From positions 39,156 to 53,317 of the forward strand of contig MU069562.1 of assembly GCA_002284615.2 (NCBI GenBank): 14,162 nt of DNA, written 5' to 3'. This DNA comes from Dunaliella salina (Eukaryota; Chlorophyta; Chlorophyceae; Chlamydomonadales; Dunaliellaceae). Below the pieces are notes generated by a model. The model was not told where the DNA came from, did not search any database, and saw nothing but the letters and a program-made list of their open reading frames with translations. How positions within the stretch are numbered: position 1 is the stretch's first letter; each line of letters begins with the position of its first letter. Position numbers and translations under genes: made by a program. Shown one piece after another: positions 9,001-14,162 of the stretch.

Positions 9001-12000
9001 GTGCCAGGTCCTCTGGAGTGGCGTCCGGCAGCTGGTCCAGCCGCGCAGTGACCTACGCGCAGTGATCGGTGAAAGCATGCAGCGAACAGGACGGAGAATG
9101 AACAAGTTTTACGTTTCTGCAGACACTGGGAGCACATTTACCTGATCTGACAGATGAAAAAGCGGGAAAGGTGAGATGGCAACACATCATGGGCCAAACC
9201 ACCGGCCCTCACCCTTTTTAAGATCCTGTTGACACCCCAATCCCCAACATGAAGGGTGCCAACCTGCTCATAATCATCACTGCATTGACCTCCGTCCCTG
9301 GCACGCTTGTCAGCCTTTCATCACAAAGATGCTCTTACTCGGCGCACTTTTTCGTCAGGCACCCTCAACCAGCACCTGGATCCACAAAATGCTTCCCTTA
9401 TTTCCGTATTCCGCACAGCATCTTTTTGTCGGCGGAAATTAGCAACTAAGACAATTCGTTGGCTTGGCTCGAGGGTGCTCCGCCCTATTGGGTTGGGCGG
9501 AAATCAGCAACCAAGGCAATTCGTTGGCTTGGCTCGAGGGTGCTCCGCCCTATTGGGTTGGGCGGAAATCAGCAACTAAGGCAATTCCTTGGCTTGGCTC
9601 GAGGGTGCTCTGCCCTATTGGGTTGCCAGCAAGATACACAAGTCTTACCCAACAACAAAAGAGGTGAACTAGAGTGAGACCACACAATCCGAGCCTGAAG
9701 ACAAGGAGATGGATAGGTGGCGCCGAGTACTGAGCGAGCACATGCCCCTTATTCATTCAAAGGAAGGCATTCCATGTCAGTATCCCCAATGATTTCATAG
9801 AAGATAGACTTTTTGGTATCTCAAGTTCTGGTTTTCCACACCCTATGAGTCAGCCCAGCCATGCTGAGCCAGGAATGGAGAAAACCATGGCCCAGAAGGA
9901 AATGAGTACGCAAAGAAGCAGCAAGTGTTTTACTTGACACTGGTGCATGAAGTTAGCGAGGATGGAACCCAAGAGGTGAGGTTTTTAAGGTAACCAAGAG
10001 GTCAGGTAAGGGTGGGTGGATTCCAACCAAAATGCGCTTCACATTTTGGCCCCTAGGTAAGATTTTGTTTTCCGGGATCCCTTGCAGTGATTTAAGAAGT
10101 AAAGGGGTAAGAGATTGGTCCCAGTACTTGAGCATAAGCGCATTTGCTAGGCAGAAGTGATGCTAAAAAGGAATCCAAGCAGGAGCTTCGCTCTGCAACA
10201 ATCTGATCATGGGCTCTTGCTTAGCATAGTTCCAAATTATGCCATGACGAGTTTTGGGTGCCTGAGGTCCAGCGTAGTCAGGATTGGCTGACTTTCTGGT
10301 TTAAAACCCAACAAACTAGCTCACCTGACCGCAAGATTTGAAAACACAGCAAATAACAGTGTCAGAAAGACCTCTTCATTCATGAGCACATTCATCAGTG
10401 CCAGATGCTTACCTGACGGAAACGCAGGAAGTCTGCCAATCGGTTGCGGAAGTTGCGGAAAGTGGCATACAGGTCGCGAATCTGTGTGCCAGAGTCAAGA
10501 GGTAGCATGAAAGATAAGGGTGAGTATTTCAAGTACTCATCAATTTGCATTTCACCTTCCTATTGCTTTCTTTGACCTCAGCGTTTGAAAAGTGAGGTCA
10601 AAGCAAAGCAAAGCATTCATGAACAGCAAAGCTGCCACCTCCACCACATATAAGCAAGATGCAAACATACCTTTCACCTCCAACACAGACAAGCAAGGCA
10701 ATACGACTTGTCTCATACACAACCTGGCCGGGTCACTTGGACTCTGATGGTCATACGACCGGCAACCAGTGTTTCCAGCATGCATGTCTGAGTATGTAGG
10801 ACTGGGTGTGCCGCAGGACTGTGTGCTCTATGAGGATGTGTACGCTGAAGAGGGGCTGTCAATCAGAGTGCACACAAAATGCCATCGACGAAGACGCAGT
10901 CAGGGTTCACAGTCAGATACAGTCAGATACAGTCAGACACAGTCAGGGTCTTTTTTGCATGGCAGTGGAATGTGATGCAAGTTTAATGGCTTCTTCAAGT
11001 AAGCCGGGTCCAAGATTGGGTATAATGGTTGCCTGGCTCAGCAACACTTCGCTTTTCCGGTAGCATCTGCTCACCAGATGCAGGGGCAGGCCGTAGTTGG
11101 TGAACACGATGATGAAGAAGATGACATACACGAACAGGTGCAGCACATCTGTGATGAGCTGCAGGTAGAACACATAGATGCCTTTGCTCTCCCAGCCACC
11201 ATCCATCATCAAGTCCACCTGCGGAAGCATGCACGAACAAAAAGGAAGGAGTCAGTGCACTTACAGCCCCTATCCTGCATCAAGCTCACACCTGCGAAAG
11301 CACACACAAACAGAGAGGTTTGAGCCTGCATGTTGACAGCCCCCATCCGTCATCAAGTCCACCTAAGGAAGCGCACACAAACAAAATGGAGGACCCTGTG
11401 TGTTTACAAATCATAAGGTATGATGAGGTTTGAGTGCAGCAGAAGGACATCCACCATGAAGTCCACCTAATGAAGCACATACAAACAAAAAAGGCGTGGG
11501 CCTGCGTATTTACAAACCATGAGGCATGAGTGGTGCAGAGGGGCGCGAACGTGCAGCTCGATGCCAGGCTGTGCTACAAAAGCCTCTAGCCCCTAGCAAT
11601 TCAGCCCGTGCACAAGGCTGCGATAGCCAAGATTTCCGGCTGATAGCGTACCTAACAAAAGTAATTGACATGCTCTAGTCACAGGTTTTTGTGGGTGCGT
11701 TGCATCAGAGCGCGCCCACCATGGGCATAAGGTGATGACGACAGACTTATCATGCAAGGTTTTTACTGTGGGCATGCTGTGGTGCTTCCTATGGATTTGA
11801 GGTGCCTGTTCATGGACAATACTCTAGTTTGCTGGGACTAAAACCTAAACCCACAAGGGCGGCAAGCTGCATGGTACAGTGGTGCCCCCCCGGGGTCGAG
11901 ACGAGCAGGCTAGCAGTCGCAAGTGCTGACTAAAGGCCTTTTTCTCCTGTAAACCCTGGGGTCGGGAGGTCCTGGGATCAATTCTGCTAGGATGCCCTCG

Positions 12001-12575
12001 TAGAGGCATATGCAGCAATAGACCTCTTCCTTTCCTTTACTTCCCTAAACCCTCGAGACATGGGGTGCCTACCCCTGGACATGAGGTGCTTCCCAAGGAC
12101 ATGGGACACCTGCAATTAAAGGTGCTTGACACAGACATGAGACACTTACCATGGACATGAGGTACTCGAGACCATGGCGGCACACATCAGATGTGAGGAT
12201 GATGACTACTCATGGACATGAGACACTTGCTATTTAAGGTGCTTCCCATGGACATGAGACACTTGCCATGCTTGACACAGACATGAGATACTTGCCATGG
12301 ACATGAGTTCTTGAGGCCATGGCGGCACACATCGGATGTGAGGATGATGACTACTCATGGACATGAGGTGTTTCCCATGAACATGAGACACTGGCAATTG
12401 AAGGTGCTTGGCACAGACATGAGACACTTACCATGGACATGAGGTACTTGAGACCATGGCGGCACACATCGGAGGTGAGGATAACGTACTCGAATGCAAA
12501 CAGCACCATGACTGACTGGCCGCTGCTCTTGATGGAGCCCTCGATGGTGTACTGCACCAGCAAGGCATCCACGCC
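2810..12575 (-). CDS. HRD1: HRD1/SYVN1-type ERAD E3 ubiquitin-protein ligase, eight exons, 5'-partial
   Basis: HRD1 is the multi-pass ER membrane RING ligase that takes part in retrotranslocation of misfolded proteins and ubiquitinates them with ER-associated E2 enzymes. Exons, in order: 12575-12432, 11218-11075, 10481-10413, 9052-8901, 7733-6977, 5736-5584, 3742-3598, 3033-2810. They sum to 1788 nt with every junction in phase and no internal stop, giving 595 residues. Residues 1-96 carry two hydrophobic segments (FEYVIL and the YVIFFIIVF/GLPLHL region). Residues 97-135 hold the linker (RDLYATFRNFRNRLADFLRF, then LPDATPEDL). The RING-H2 has C142, C145, C160, H162, H165, C168, C179 and C182. 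Residues 183-595 form a low-complexity tail with Q7, RGG, polyA, polyP and Met-rich parts. The N-terminal membrane segments and start codon are missing. Alternative ligases with this RING (gp78/AMFR type) are disfavoured by the HRD1-specific linker. The family call is firm; the tail boundaries are less so. Confidence 0.93.
3001..3219 (-). repeat. 110-bp tandem duplication spanning the exon h acceptor
   Basis: Positions 3001-3110 and 3111-3219 are two copies, about 85-90 percent alike by eye. The right-hand copy lies upstream in transcription. It keeps an AG acceptor (TTGGCAG) and exon-like codons that read SGGSAP-NGAQ instead of SGSAP-RGAQ in the same phase. Past that point the frame meets a stop within the intron part of the functional copy. 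Confidence 0.9.
3598..3742 (-). CDS. HRD1: HRD1 exon g: polyalanine tail segment
   Basis: 145 nt: 48 codons plus one base. It opens AQAAAAAALAAAAAVGAYNP, then GLFMSVPYAHGVPGPLQP and PHPSTAP. The acceptor is GCGCGCAG|GCC and the donor CTCCAG|GTGAGC. The single leftover G joins with CA at the start of exon h to give an Ala codon, so the phases agree. Ala-, Tyr- and Pro-rich composition fits the tail. It could instead belong to another gene on the same strand, since the preceding intron is 1.8 kb. Confidence 0.72.
4167..4330. repeat. Diverged two-copy direct repeat
   Basis: A segment of about 55 bases from CCTTGTAACCTTGCGTGACC to ATGCTGCCAGC at 4167-4221 recurs at 4276-4330 with about ten differences (CCTCGTGACCTTTTGTGACC to ATCATCCCAGC). 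The two are 109 bases apart from start to start. Confidence 0.6.
4685..5120 (-). other. Triplet-rich tract open in two frames; possible alternative terminal exon or old exon
   Basis: Reading the minus strand, two frames stay open for 90 to 143 codons. One gives MSEQGDEQQQQQQQQ, a Pro run, then basic KDKEKRTEEEAKRKRK and stops after QLQL. Another gives a Ser-rich start and an acidic end with repeated SGSEEGD, SSDDDG and SSDEEGD units, stopping after EWQR. The third frame holds a short DSEVKKKRAKQQKK before its stop. Codons look natural (AAG, GAG, CGC, AGC) in each of these three parts in turn, as if one coding region had suffered two frameshifts or the tract were a decayed exon. No ATG context or donor singles out one frame. 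It lies inside the HRD1 intron f-g on the same strand. The plus-strand hydrophobic frames here are complements of the acidic repeats. Confidence 0.35.
5457..5479. repeat. Poly-C run with ambiguous bases
   Basis: About twenty C with two N calls. On the minus (transcribed) strand this is a G run in intron f-g that could form a quadruplex. The N calls suggest the length is not well determined. Confidence 0.9.
5584..5736 (-). CDS. HRD1: HRD1 exon f: Met/Pro-rich tail segment
   Basis: 153 nt, 51 codons, phase 0 at both ends. It reads HPAAFLQQPLTHPG, a run of paired Met residues in MMAPYMMPPFMMPP, then a Pro-rich end with SLIEQQ. The acceptor is CGCCTTGCAG|CAG, with a second possible AG three bases on. 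The donor is CAGCAG|GTGCGC, weaker than the others. Met/Pro-rich segments of this kind occur in HRD1 tails. Phase matches both neighbours, which supports it. Confidence 0.75.
5737..6976 (-). other. HRD1 intron e-f (1.24 kb)
   Basis: Bounded by CAGCAG|GTGAGT and CCTTGCAG|CAG. Its first two thirds (next to exon e) are the six-unit tandem array at 6127-6960. The remainder, about 5740-6120, shows no repeat or exon. Confidence 0.7.
6127..6960. repeat. Minisatellite array, about six units of 115-165 bp, abutting the exon e donor
   Basis: Units share, on the plus strand, the order CCATGCAGTTTTGAGGCCCT, then CATTTATGAGTTCCCTCC (in the longer units), then CAGCAGCTTGACGCGTGGCCC, then CCTGGAGCAACATCATGGACC. 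Units start near 6135, 6309, 6462, 6625, 6740 and 6855 and differ by internal deletions. Several contain, on the minus strand, CTCCAG|GTATGC or CTCCAG|GTGTGC, resembling a splice donor at the place where the last unit meets the real exon e donor. Plus-strand frames through this array are repeat artefacts. Confidence 0.8.
6977..7733 (-). CDS. HRD1: HRD1 exon e: end of the RING and long low-complexity tail
   Basis: 757 nt: one base completing Arg170, then 252 codons to phase 0. It begins SWLERQQNCPTCRAPV, giving the last two zinc ligands C179 and C182. Then come a His/Pro/Ala stretch with seven Gln (212-218), an Arg/Gln-rich part, an RGG box (about 298-314), nine or more Ala (320-328), a Gly/Ala segment, a Pro run (360-365) and a Pro/Met/Gly segment. 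The acceptor is CCTGCAG|GTCC and the donor CAGCAG|GTGAGT. The frame is also open upstream to 7849, see the entry at 7734-7794. Tails of HRD1 proteins are known to be disordered and variable. Confidence 0.9.
7734..7794 (-). other. Possible alternative 5' extension of exon e with a RING-like CSHL segment
   Basis: Immediately upstream of the exon e acceptor, in the same frame, the sequence reads PDSNQLARCSHLYKLCHACR and continues into SWLERQQ. It follows a good acceptor (TTACCATTTCAG|GACC). Exon d ends GSNKRLHCSHLFHVQCLR, so both encode SN, CSHL plus an aromatic residue, and a final Arg, with different codons (Ser is AGC in exon d, TCT here). If spliced to the exon d donor the phase is wrong and a TGA follows within three codons. 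It could be a diverged duplicate, a regulated poison splice site, or chance. Confidence 0.3.
8132..8231. repeat. 54-bp tandem duplication
   Basis: Two copies beginning ACATTAGAGCAACTATAACT at 8132 and 8186. They are identical over about 45 bases through CCCCTATGG. The high identity indicates a recent event. Confidence 0.95.
8485..8937 (-). repeat. Array of copies of the exon d 3' edge and donor
   Basis: The last 35 or so coding bases of exon d plus its donor (8891-8936) recur at 8711-8754 almost unchanged, including a usable donor (TTGGG|GTGAGC). Shorter, more diverged copies lie at about 8771-8802, 8657-8690 and 8491-8520. Between them are short CACGAGTCCCACACTGCACA-like units. Confidence 0.88.
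8901..9052 (-). CDS. HRD1: HRD1 exon d: LPDATPEDL and first six zinc ligands of the RING
   Basis: 152 nt: 50 codons plus two bases of an Arg codon completed by exon e. It opens VTARLDQLPDATPEDL, a motif typical of HRD1 just before the RING, then CIICREEM and HCSHLFHVQCL. It supplies ligands C142, C145, C160, H162, H165 and C168. The acceptor is GCGTAG|GTCA and the donor TTGAG|GTGAGAG. The 14-residue gap between the second and third ligands (MSANGSNKRLH) is of normal length for HRD1. Several copies of its 3' end lie in the following intron. Confidence 0.93.
9053..10412 (-). other. HRD1 intron c-d (1.36 kb)
   Basis: Bounded by CAG|GTAAGC and GCGTAG|GTCA. It contains the 65-bp minisatellite at 9431-9625. 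The stretch 9630-10400 shows no exon, RNA gene or clear repeat. A 15-base TGAGGTCCAGCGTAG motif near 10262 also occurs near 6220. Confidence 0.85.
9431..9625. repeat. 65-bp minisatellite, three units
   Basis: Units start at 9431, 9496 and 9561, each beginning GGCGGAAAT and ending at TATTGGGTTG. They differ by one to four bases. Where two units meet, CCGCCC and GGGCGG face each other across nine bases, so the junction can form a hairpin. The period is not a multiple of three, and open frames through the array merely rotate the reading. Confidence 0.95.
10413..10481 (-). CDS. HRD1: HRD1 exon c: cytosolic linker helix
   Basis: 69 nt, 23 codons, phase 0 at both ends, too short to stand out as a frame. 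It reads RDLYATFRNFRNRLADFLRF with one residue before and two after. The acceptor is GGCACACAG|ATTC and the donor CAG|GTAAGC. The R-x-LY-TFRNF-x-R-x-DFLR pattern is conserved between the last membrane segment and the RING in HRD1 proteins. It joins without gap or overlap to the ends of exons b and d. No repeats of this exon were seen nearby. Confidence 0.93.
10482..11074 (-). other. HRD1 intron b-c (593 bp)
   Basis: Bounded by CTG|GTGAGC and GGCACACAG|ATTC. Apart from the 10-bp minisatellite at 10911-10948 and a self-complementary TTTGACCTCAGCG/GAGGTCAAAG pair near 10570-10605, nothing was recognised. Confidence 0.85.
10911..10948. repeat. 10-bp minisatellite AGTCAGATAC
   Basis: Three full units (10911, 10921, 10931) and a partial fourth, with a related CAGTCAGGG just before (about 10897). 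The period is close to one helical turn. Confidence 0.92.
11075..11218 (-). CDS. HRD1: HRD1 exon b: last transmembrane segment, GLPLHL
   Basis: 144 nt, 48 codons, phase 0 at both ends. It begins VDLMMDGGWESKGIY and continues through a strongly hydrophobic segment to FTNYGLPLHL, the signature that closes the membrane domain in plant-type HRD1. The acceptor is CTTCCGCAG|GTGG and the donor CTG|GTGAGC. The Trp-Glu-x-Lys spacing before YxFYLxL fits the family. Copies of its acceptor and first codons lie upstream in the intron. Confidence 0.93.
11201..11490 (-). repeat. Copies of the exon b acceptor and first codons
   Basis: The functional junction at 11201-11235 is followed upstream in the intron by three related copies at about 11274-11311, 11344-11384 and 11451-11490. 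Each keeps an AG preceded by GCTTC-like bases and a TTTGTGTG-rich tract. The copy at 11344 would read VDLMTDGG against VDLMMDGG in the exon, and the one at 11451 VDFMVD. Spacing is 70-105 bases. Confidence 0.88.
11219..12431 (-). other. HRD1 intron a-b (1.21 kb)
   Basis: Bounded by ATG|GTAAGT and CTTCCGCAG|GTGG. It has donor-side copies of exon a at one end, acceptor-side copies of exon b at the other, and a candidate SINE between. About 11520-11860 shows nothing further. Confidence 0.85.
11868..12037 (+). mobile_element. Candidate tRNA-derived SINE
   Basis: TGGTACAGTGG at 11872-11882 fits a Pol III A box, and GGGATCAATTC at 11974-11984 resembles a B box (GGTTCRANTCC type). The 3' part carries TGCCCTCGTAG, also present in the LINE tail at 1494-1506, and ends in a CT-rich tail. 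A-to-B spacing near 100 bases is longer than in a tRNA, so an internal insertion or a chance match is possible. No flanking target-site duplication was established. Confidence 0.4.
12058..12483 (-). repeat. Minisatellite made of exon a 3'-edge copies
   Basis: The end of exon a with its donor (12401-12483) recurs at about 12239-12366 and 12121-12214. The far copy keeps an intact GTAAGT donor and codons TSDVCRHGLEYLMSM; the middle copy has GC in place of GT. Short ATGGACATGAGACACTTGC units fill the gaps. Both copies differ from the exon just upstream of ILTSDV by a two-base insertion. Confidence 0.9.
12432..12575 (-). CDS. HRD1: HRD1 exon a: transmembrane segment with FEYVIL
   Basis: 144 nt, 48 codons, phase 0 at both ends. 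It reads GVDALLVQYTIEG, then SVMVLFAFEYVIL, then CRHGLKYLMSM, matching the HRD1 region with the conserved F-EY-IL motif before the penultimate loop. The donor is ATG|GTAAGT at 12431-12430. The acceptor chosen is TGCAG|GGC. The 5' edge is uncertain because the frame stays open upstream (LVCTMQG) and a second copy of the first half lies 83 bases upstream. Both flanking introns carry copies of parts of this exon. Confidence 0.88.
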
Positions 12576-12680
12576 CTGCATGGTGCACACCAAACAGTGT
12601 AAGGTGTGCAACACCGCCAACCCTCAATGGTGTACTGCACCAGCAAAGCATCCATGCCCAGCACAGTGCACACAAGGTTG
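12536..12680 (-). repeat. 83-bp-offset duplication of the 5' half of exon a
   Basis: The segment encoding GVDALLVQYTIEG is repeated 83 bases upstream as GMDALLVQYTIEG, preceded by LVCTVL. The offset is not a multiple of three, so both cannot be translated together. The nearer copy has a CAG before it; the farther one does not, but a TTACTTTTCAG lies 40 bases upstream of it with a stop in frame. Confidence 0.9.
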
Positions 12681-13350
12681 TGGAGAGATGTACCACACTA
12701 CCAAGTTCTGAAAAGTAACACCACGCCACCAAGGCGACGACCACCCATATGGGGCCCACGCACAGCAGGTCAGACTGGTGTGGAAGCAAAACTGTTACTT
12801 CAGAGTCAGAGACAGGCCACACAGCTTGCATGCATTGCCATGCATGCAGCAGGATGGTGAAGCACTCGGGCTCCGAAGGCCTGCCATGCACACCACACAT
12901 TATGTCACAATGCAGGTCTAGCATAACCTTCTATCCCTCCTCAACATGCGCAGCTTCCAAATGAGGTCAGCATGAGCTACAGAATGACTCCATATCGAAT
13001 TAATCTTCTCTCTGCTGCTTCTTTTACACCAAGATTGCGTGTTATCATGCCCAAGGGCCACAATGCATGCGCAGTCTAATCACACCTAAGTACATACATC
13101 TACTGTCTGCAAACACAGGGTTAACTGCCACACCGAAGCCCCTCACAAGAGAAAGCTGACATGGATGTAACTGCTAGGAGACAGCAGTTGCTGGGGCCGA
13201 CTGGGCTTGCAGCAGTCAAATATGAAGCTTCAGGCTTTAGCGCAAGCAGAAACAAGGCAGTGTTGTGCACGGTTTTGCAGGGAAGAAGGAAGGGATCACC
13301 CACATTTGCAGCTTTACCGATGCAAATTTATTCCAAAGTCACTGGCGAAG
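12681..13350. other. Region upstream of exon a, no exon recognised
   Basis: The missing HRD1 N-terminus (start codon and first membrane segments) would be expected upstream of exon a, but I could not recognise any of it here. A hydrophobic minus-strand frame near 12720-12780 (LLCVGPIWVVVALVAW) lacks family motifs. Confidence 0.5.
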
Positions 13351-13353
13351 TCC

Positions 13354-13446
13354 GTGGTATGGCTGTGACTTGTCAAGGTCACGGTCATACCACTGACTCT
13401 ATGGTCACTGACCCAGTCAGTGGTATGACTGTTCACAGTCATACCA
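13354..13446. repeat. Nested inverted-repeat cluster
   Basis: Three overlapping palindromic pairs built on GTGGTATG/CATACCAC: a 16-base stem with two mismatches and an 8-base loop at 13354-13393; a perfect 14-base pair, GTCATACCACTGAC at 13384-13397 with GTCAGTGGTATGAC at 13417-13430; and a perfect 11-base stem with a 4-base loop at 13421-13446. The arms are shared, so alternative folds compete. Confidence 0.92.
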
Positions 13447-13449
13447 TGT

Positions 13450-14162
13450 TAGGTGCACCGCCGCGCTAGCCAGTGCCGGGATCTGCGTCTCAAAACTTAG
13501 AAGCACGTCAAAGGGATTGTGCAACATTGGATTGTGGTACTCCATCATGGGCATGCACGGACATTTTGTGTAGGATCGATTATGATCCCTGATTCCAGAA
13601 ATTAAGAGACACGACGGACCCCCAGAGCAGCAAAAAGTTGCTGAATGCTTACAGTAGAGGAAGAGCATTCATCATCTTTTTGTTGCTTGAAGGGTCAGAT
13701 ACCTGCCTCCGGGGATGAAAATCCTCTCAAGGCTACATGCTCCAGTTTTGGGTTTTGGGCTCAGACGCACTCAGTTGAAAGACATCGCAAAAGTGAGCCA
13801 TGTATGCCAGCCTTTTTTTGCCTTTCCAGGAGGATGACCTCCCTAGTCCACGTCTGCATCATGAACACATCTTTATTTTTCTGGCAAAGCCACTTTGTGT
13901 ACTACAGCTTCTTCACCGGCAGCCTGGCAGTCCTCCCATGCAACGGATGGCTTTATCTGTACCTTAACCTTGCATGCCCCTCAATTTTCTAGCAAAGCCA
14001 CATCCATGGGGCAAAGCCCATAAGTTTGTCTGTTTCCCACTGGAGTTCACATCCTGGCCCTGGCCCACCCAGCGCAGCCCCTGCCCTGAAACGCGGCATG
14101 GCAGACTGGACCAGATGCAAGTGAAGAGGGTGCATCTGACGCCAGGTGACATGTGCACTCAG
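13450..14162. other. Right end, no gene recognised
   Basis: Frames on both strands up to about 115 codons are present (for example plus 13645-13992 and minus 13417-13668), but none shows a known motif. The HRD1 5' exons probably lie at or beyond this end. Confidence 0.4.

Noticed and set aside
8520..9065. Plus-strand frame of 181 codons with HMEQVAAC-like repeats
   Set aside because: It reads through the copies of the exon d edge and then the complement of exon d itself.
9307..9677. Overlapping plus-strand frames repeating LGSRVLRPIGLGG
   Set aside because: Produced by the 65-bp minisatellite in rotating frames.
11835..12055. CCTAAACCC and CCCTAAACCC as telomeric repeats
   Set aside because: Only single occurrences, with no tandem run.
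12720..12780. Minus-strand hydrophobic LLCVGPIWVVVALVAW as a missing membrane segment
   Set aside because: No charged or conserved residues of HRD1 around it, and the phase into exon a does not work.
13417..13668. Minus-strand frame containing EYHNPMLHNPFDVLLSFETQ
   Set aside because: Plausible-looking residues but no HRD1 N-terminal motif and it starts within the inverted-repeat cluster.
13645..13992. Plus-strand frame of 115 codons with a hydrophobic end
   Set aside because: No recognisable domain, no splice or codon-use support, near expected length for a chance frame at this base composition.
14040..14097. Minus-strand GLRWVGQGQDV after TTTCAG, faintly like the GLHW-x2-Q motif of HRD1
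   Set aside because: Only about four positions agree and the following residues do not fit the family; too weak to call an exon.

Overview
This looks like nuclear DNA of a chlorophycean green alga, perhaps a Dunaliella-like genome. That is inference: it rests on a plant-type HRD1 split into short exons by 0.5-1.8 kb introns, long Gln/Ala/Pro/Gly tracts, a TGTAA motif near the 3' end, and abundant minisatellites and dinucleotide repeats. Nothing looks bacterial. Base quality is draft level: almost all of the N calls lie in the first 1.25 kb.

Layout. Positions 1-1629 (+) hold the 3' part of a decayed LINE (reverse transcriptase with YADD, a C-terminal CCHC knuckle, and a 3' tail present twice). 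A long (AC)n tract follows at 1950-2022. I see no gene from about 2.05 to 2.68 kb. From 2810 to 12575, on the minus strand, one split gene fills the window: an HRD1/SYVN1-type membrane RING-H2 ubiquitin ligase of ER-associated degradation. I recovered eight exons (a-h). Their lengths sum to 1788 nt, with compatible phases at every junction and no internal stop, giving 595 residues to the stop codon. They encode the last two predicted membrane segments, the conserved linker, a complete C3H2C3 RING split by an intron, and a long low-complexity tail. The start codon and the first transmembrane segments were not found; they lie either beyond position 14162 or unrecognised in 12.6-14.1 kb.

The most striking structure is in the introns. 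Around several exons the exon edge itself, together with its splice site, has been tandemly copied into the neighbouring intron: donor-side copies next to exons a and d (and probably e), acceptor-side copies next to exons b and h, and an 83-bp-offset duplication of the 5' half of exon a. The introns therefore carry sets of decoy splice sites attached to coding fragments. A separate oddity lies just before exon e: an open stretch after a good acceptor encodes a RING-like CSHLYKLCHAC, a possible diverged second version of the RING segment encoded by exon d.

Other contents are a candidate tRNA-derived SINE at about 11.87-12.04 kb whose tail shares an 11-base motif with the LINE tail, a 65-bp minisatellite with CCGCCC/GGGCGG arms, a 10-bp minisatellite, a nested inverted-repeat cluster near 13.4 kb, and a triplet-rich intronic tract (4.68-5.12 kb) open in two frames with coding-like segments in all three.
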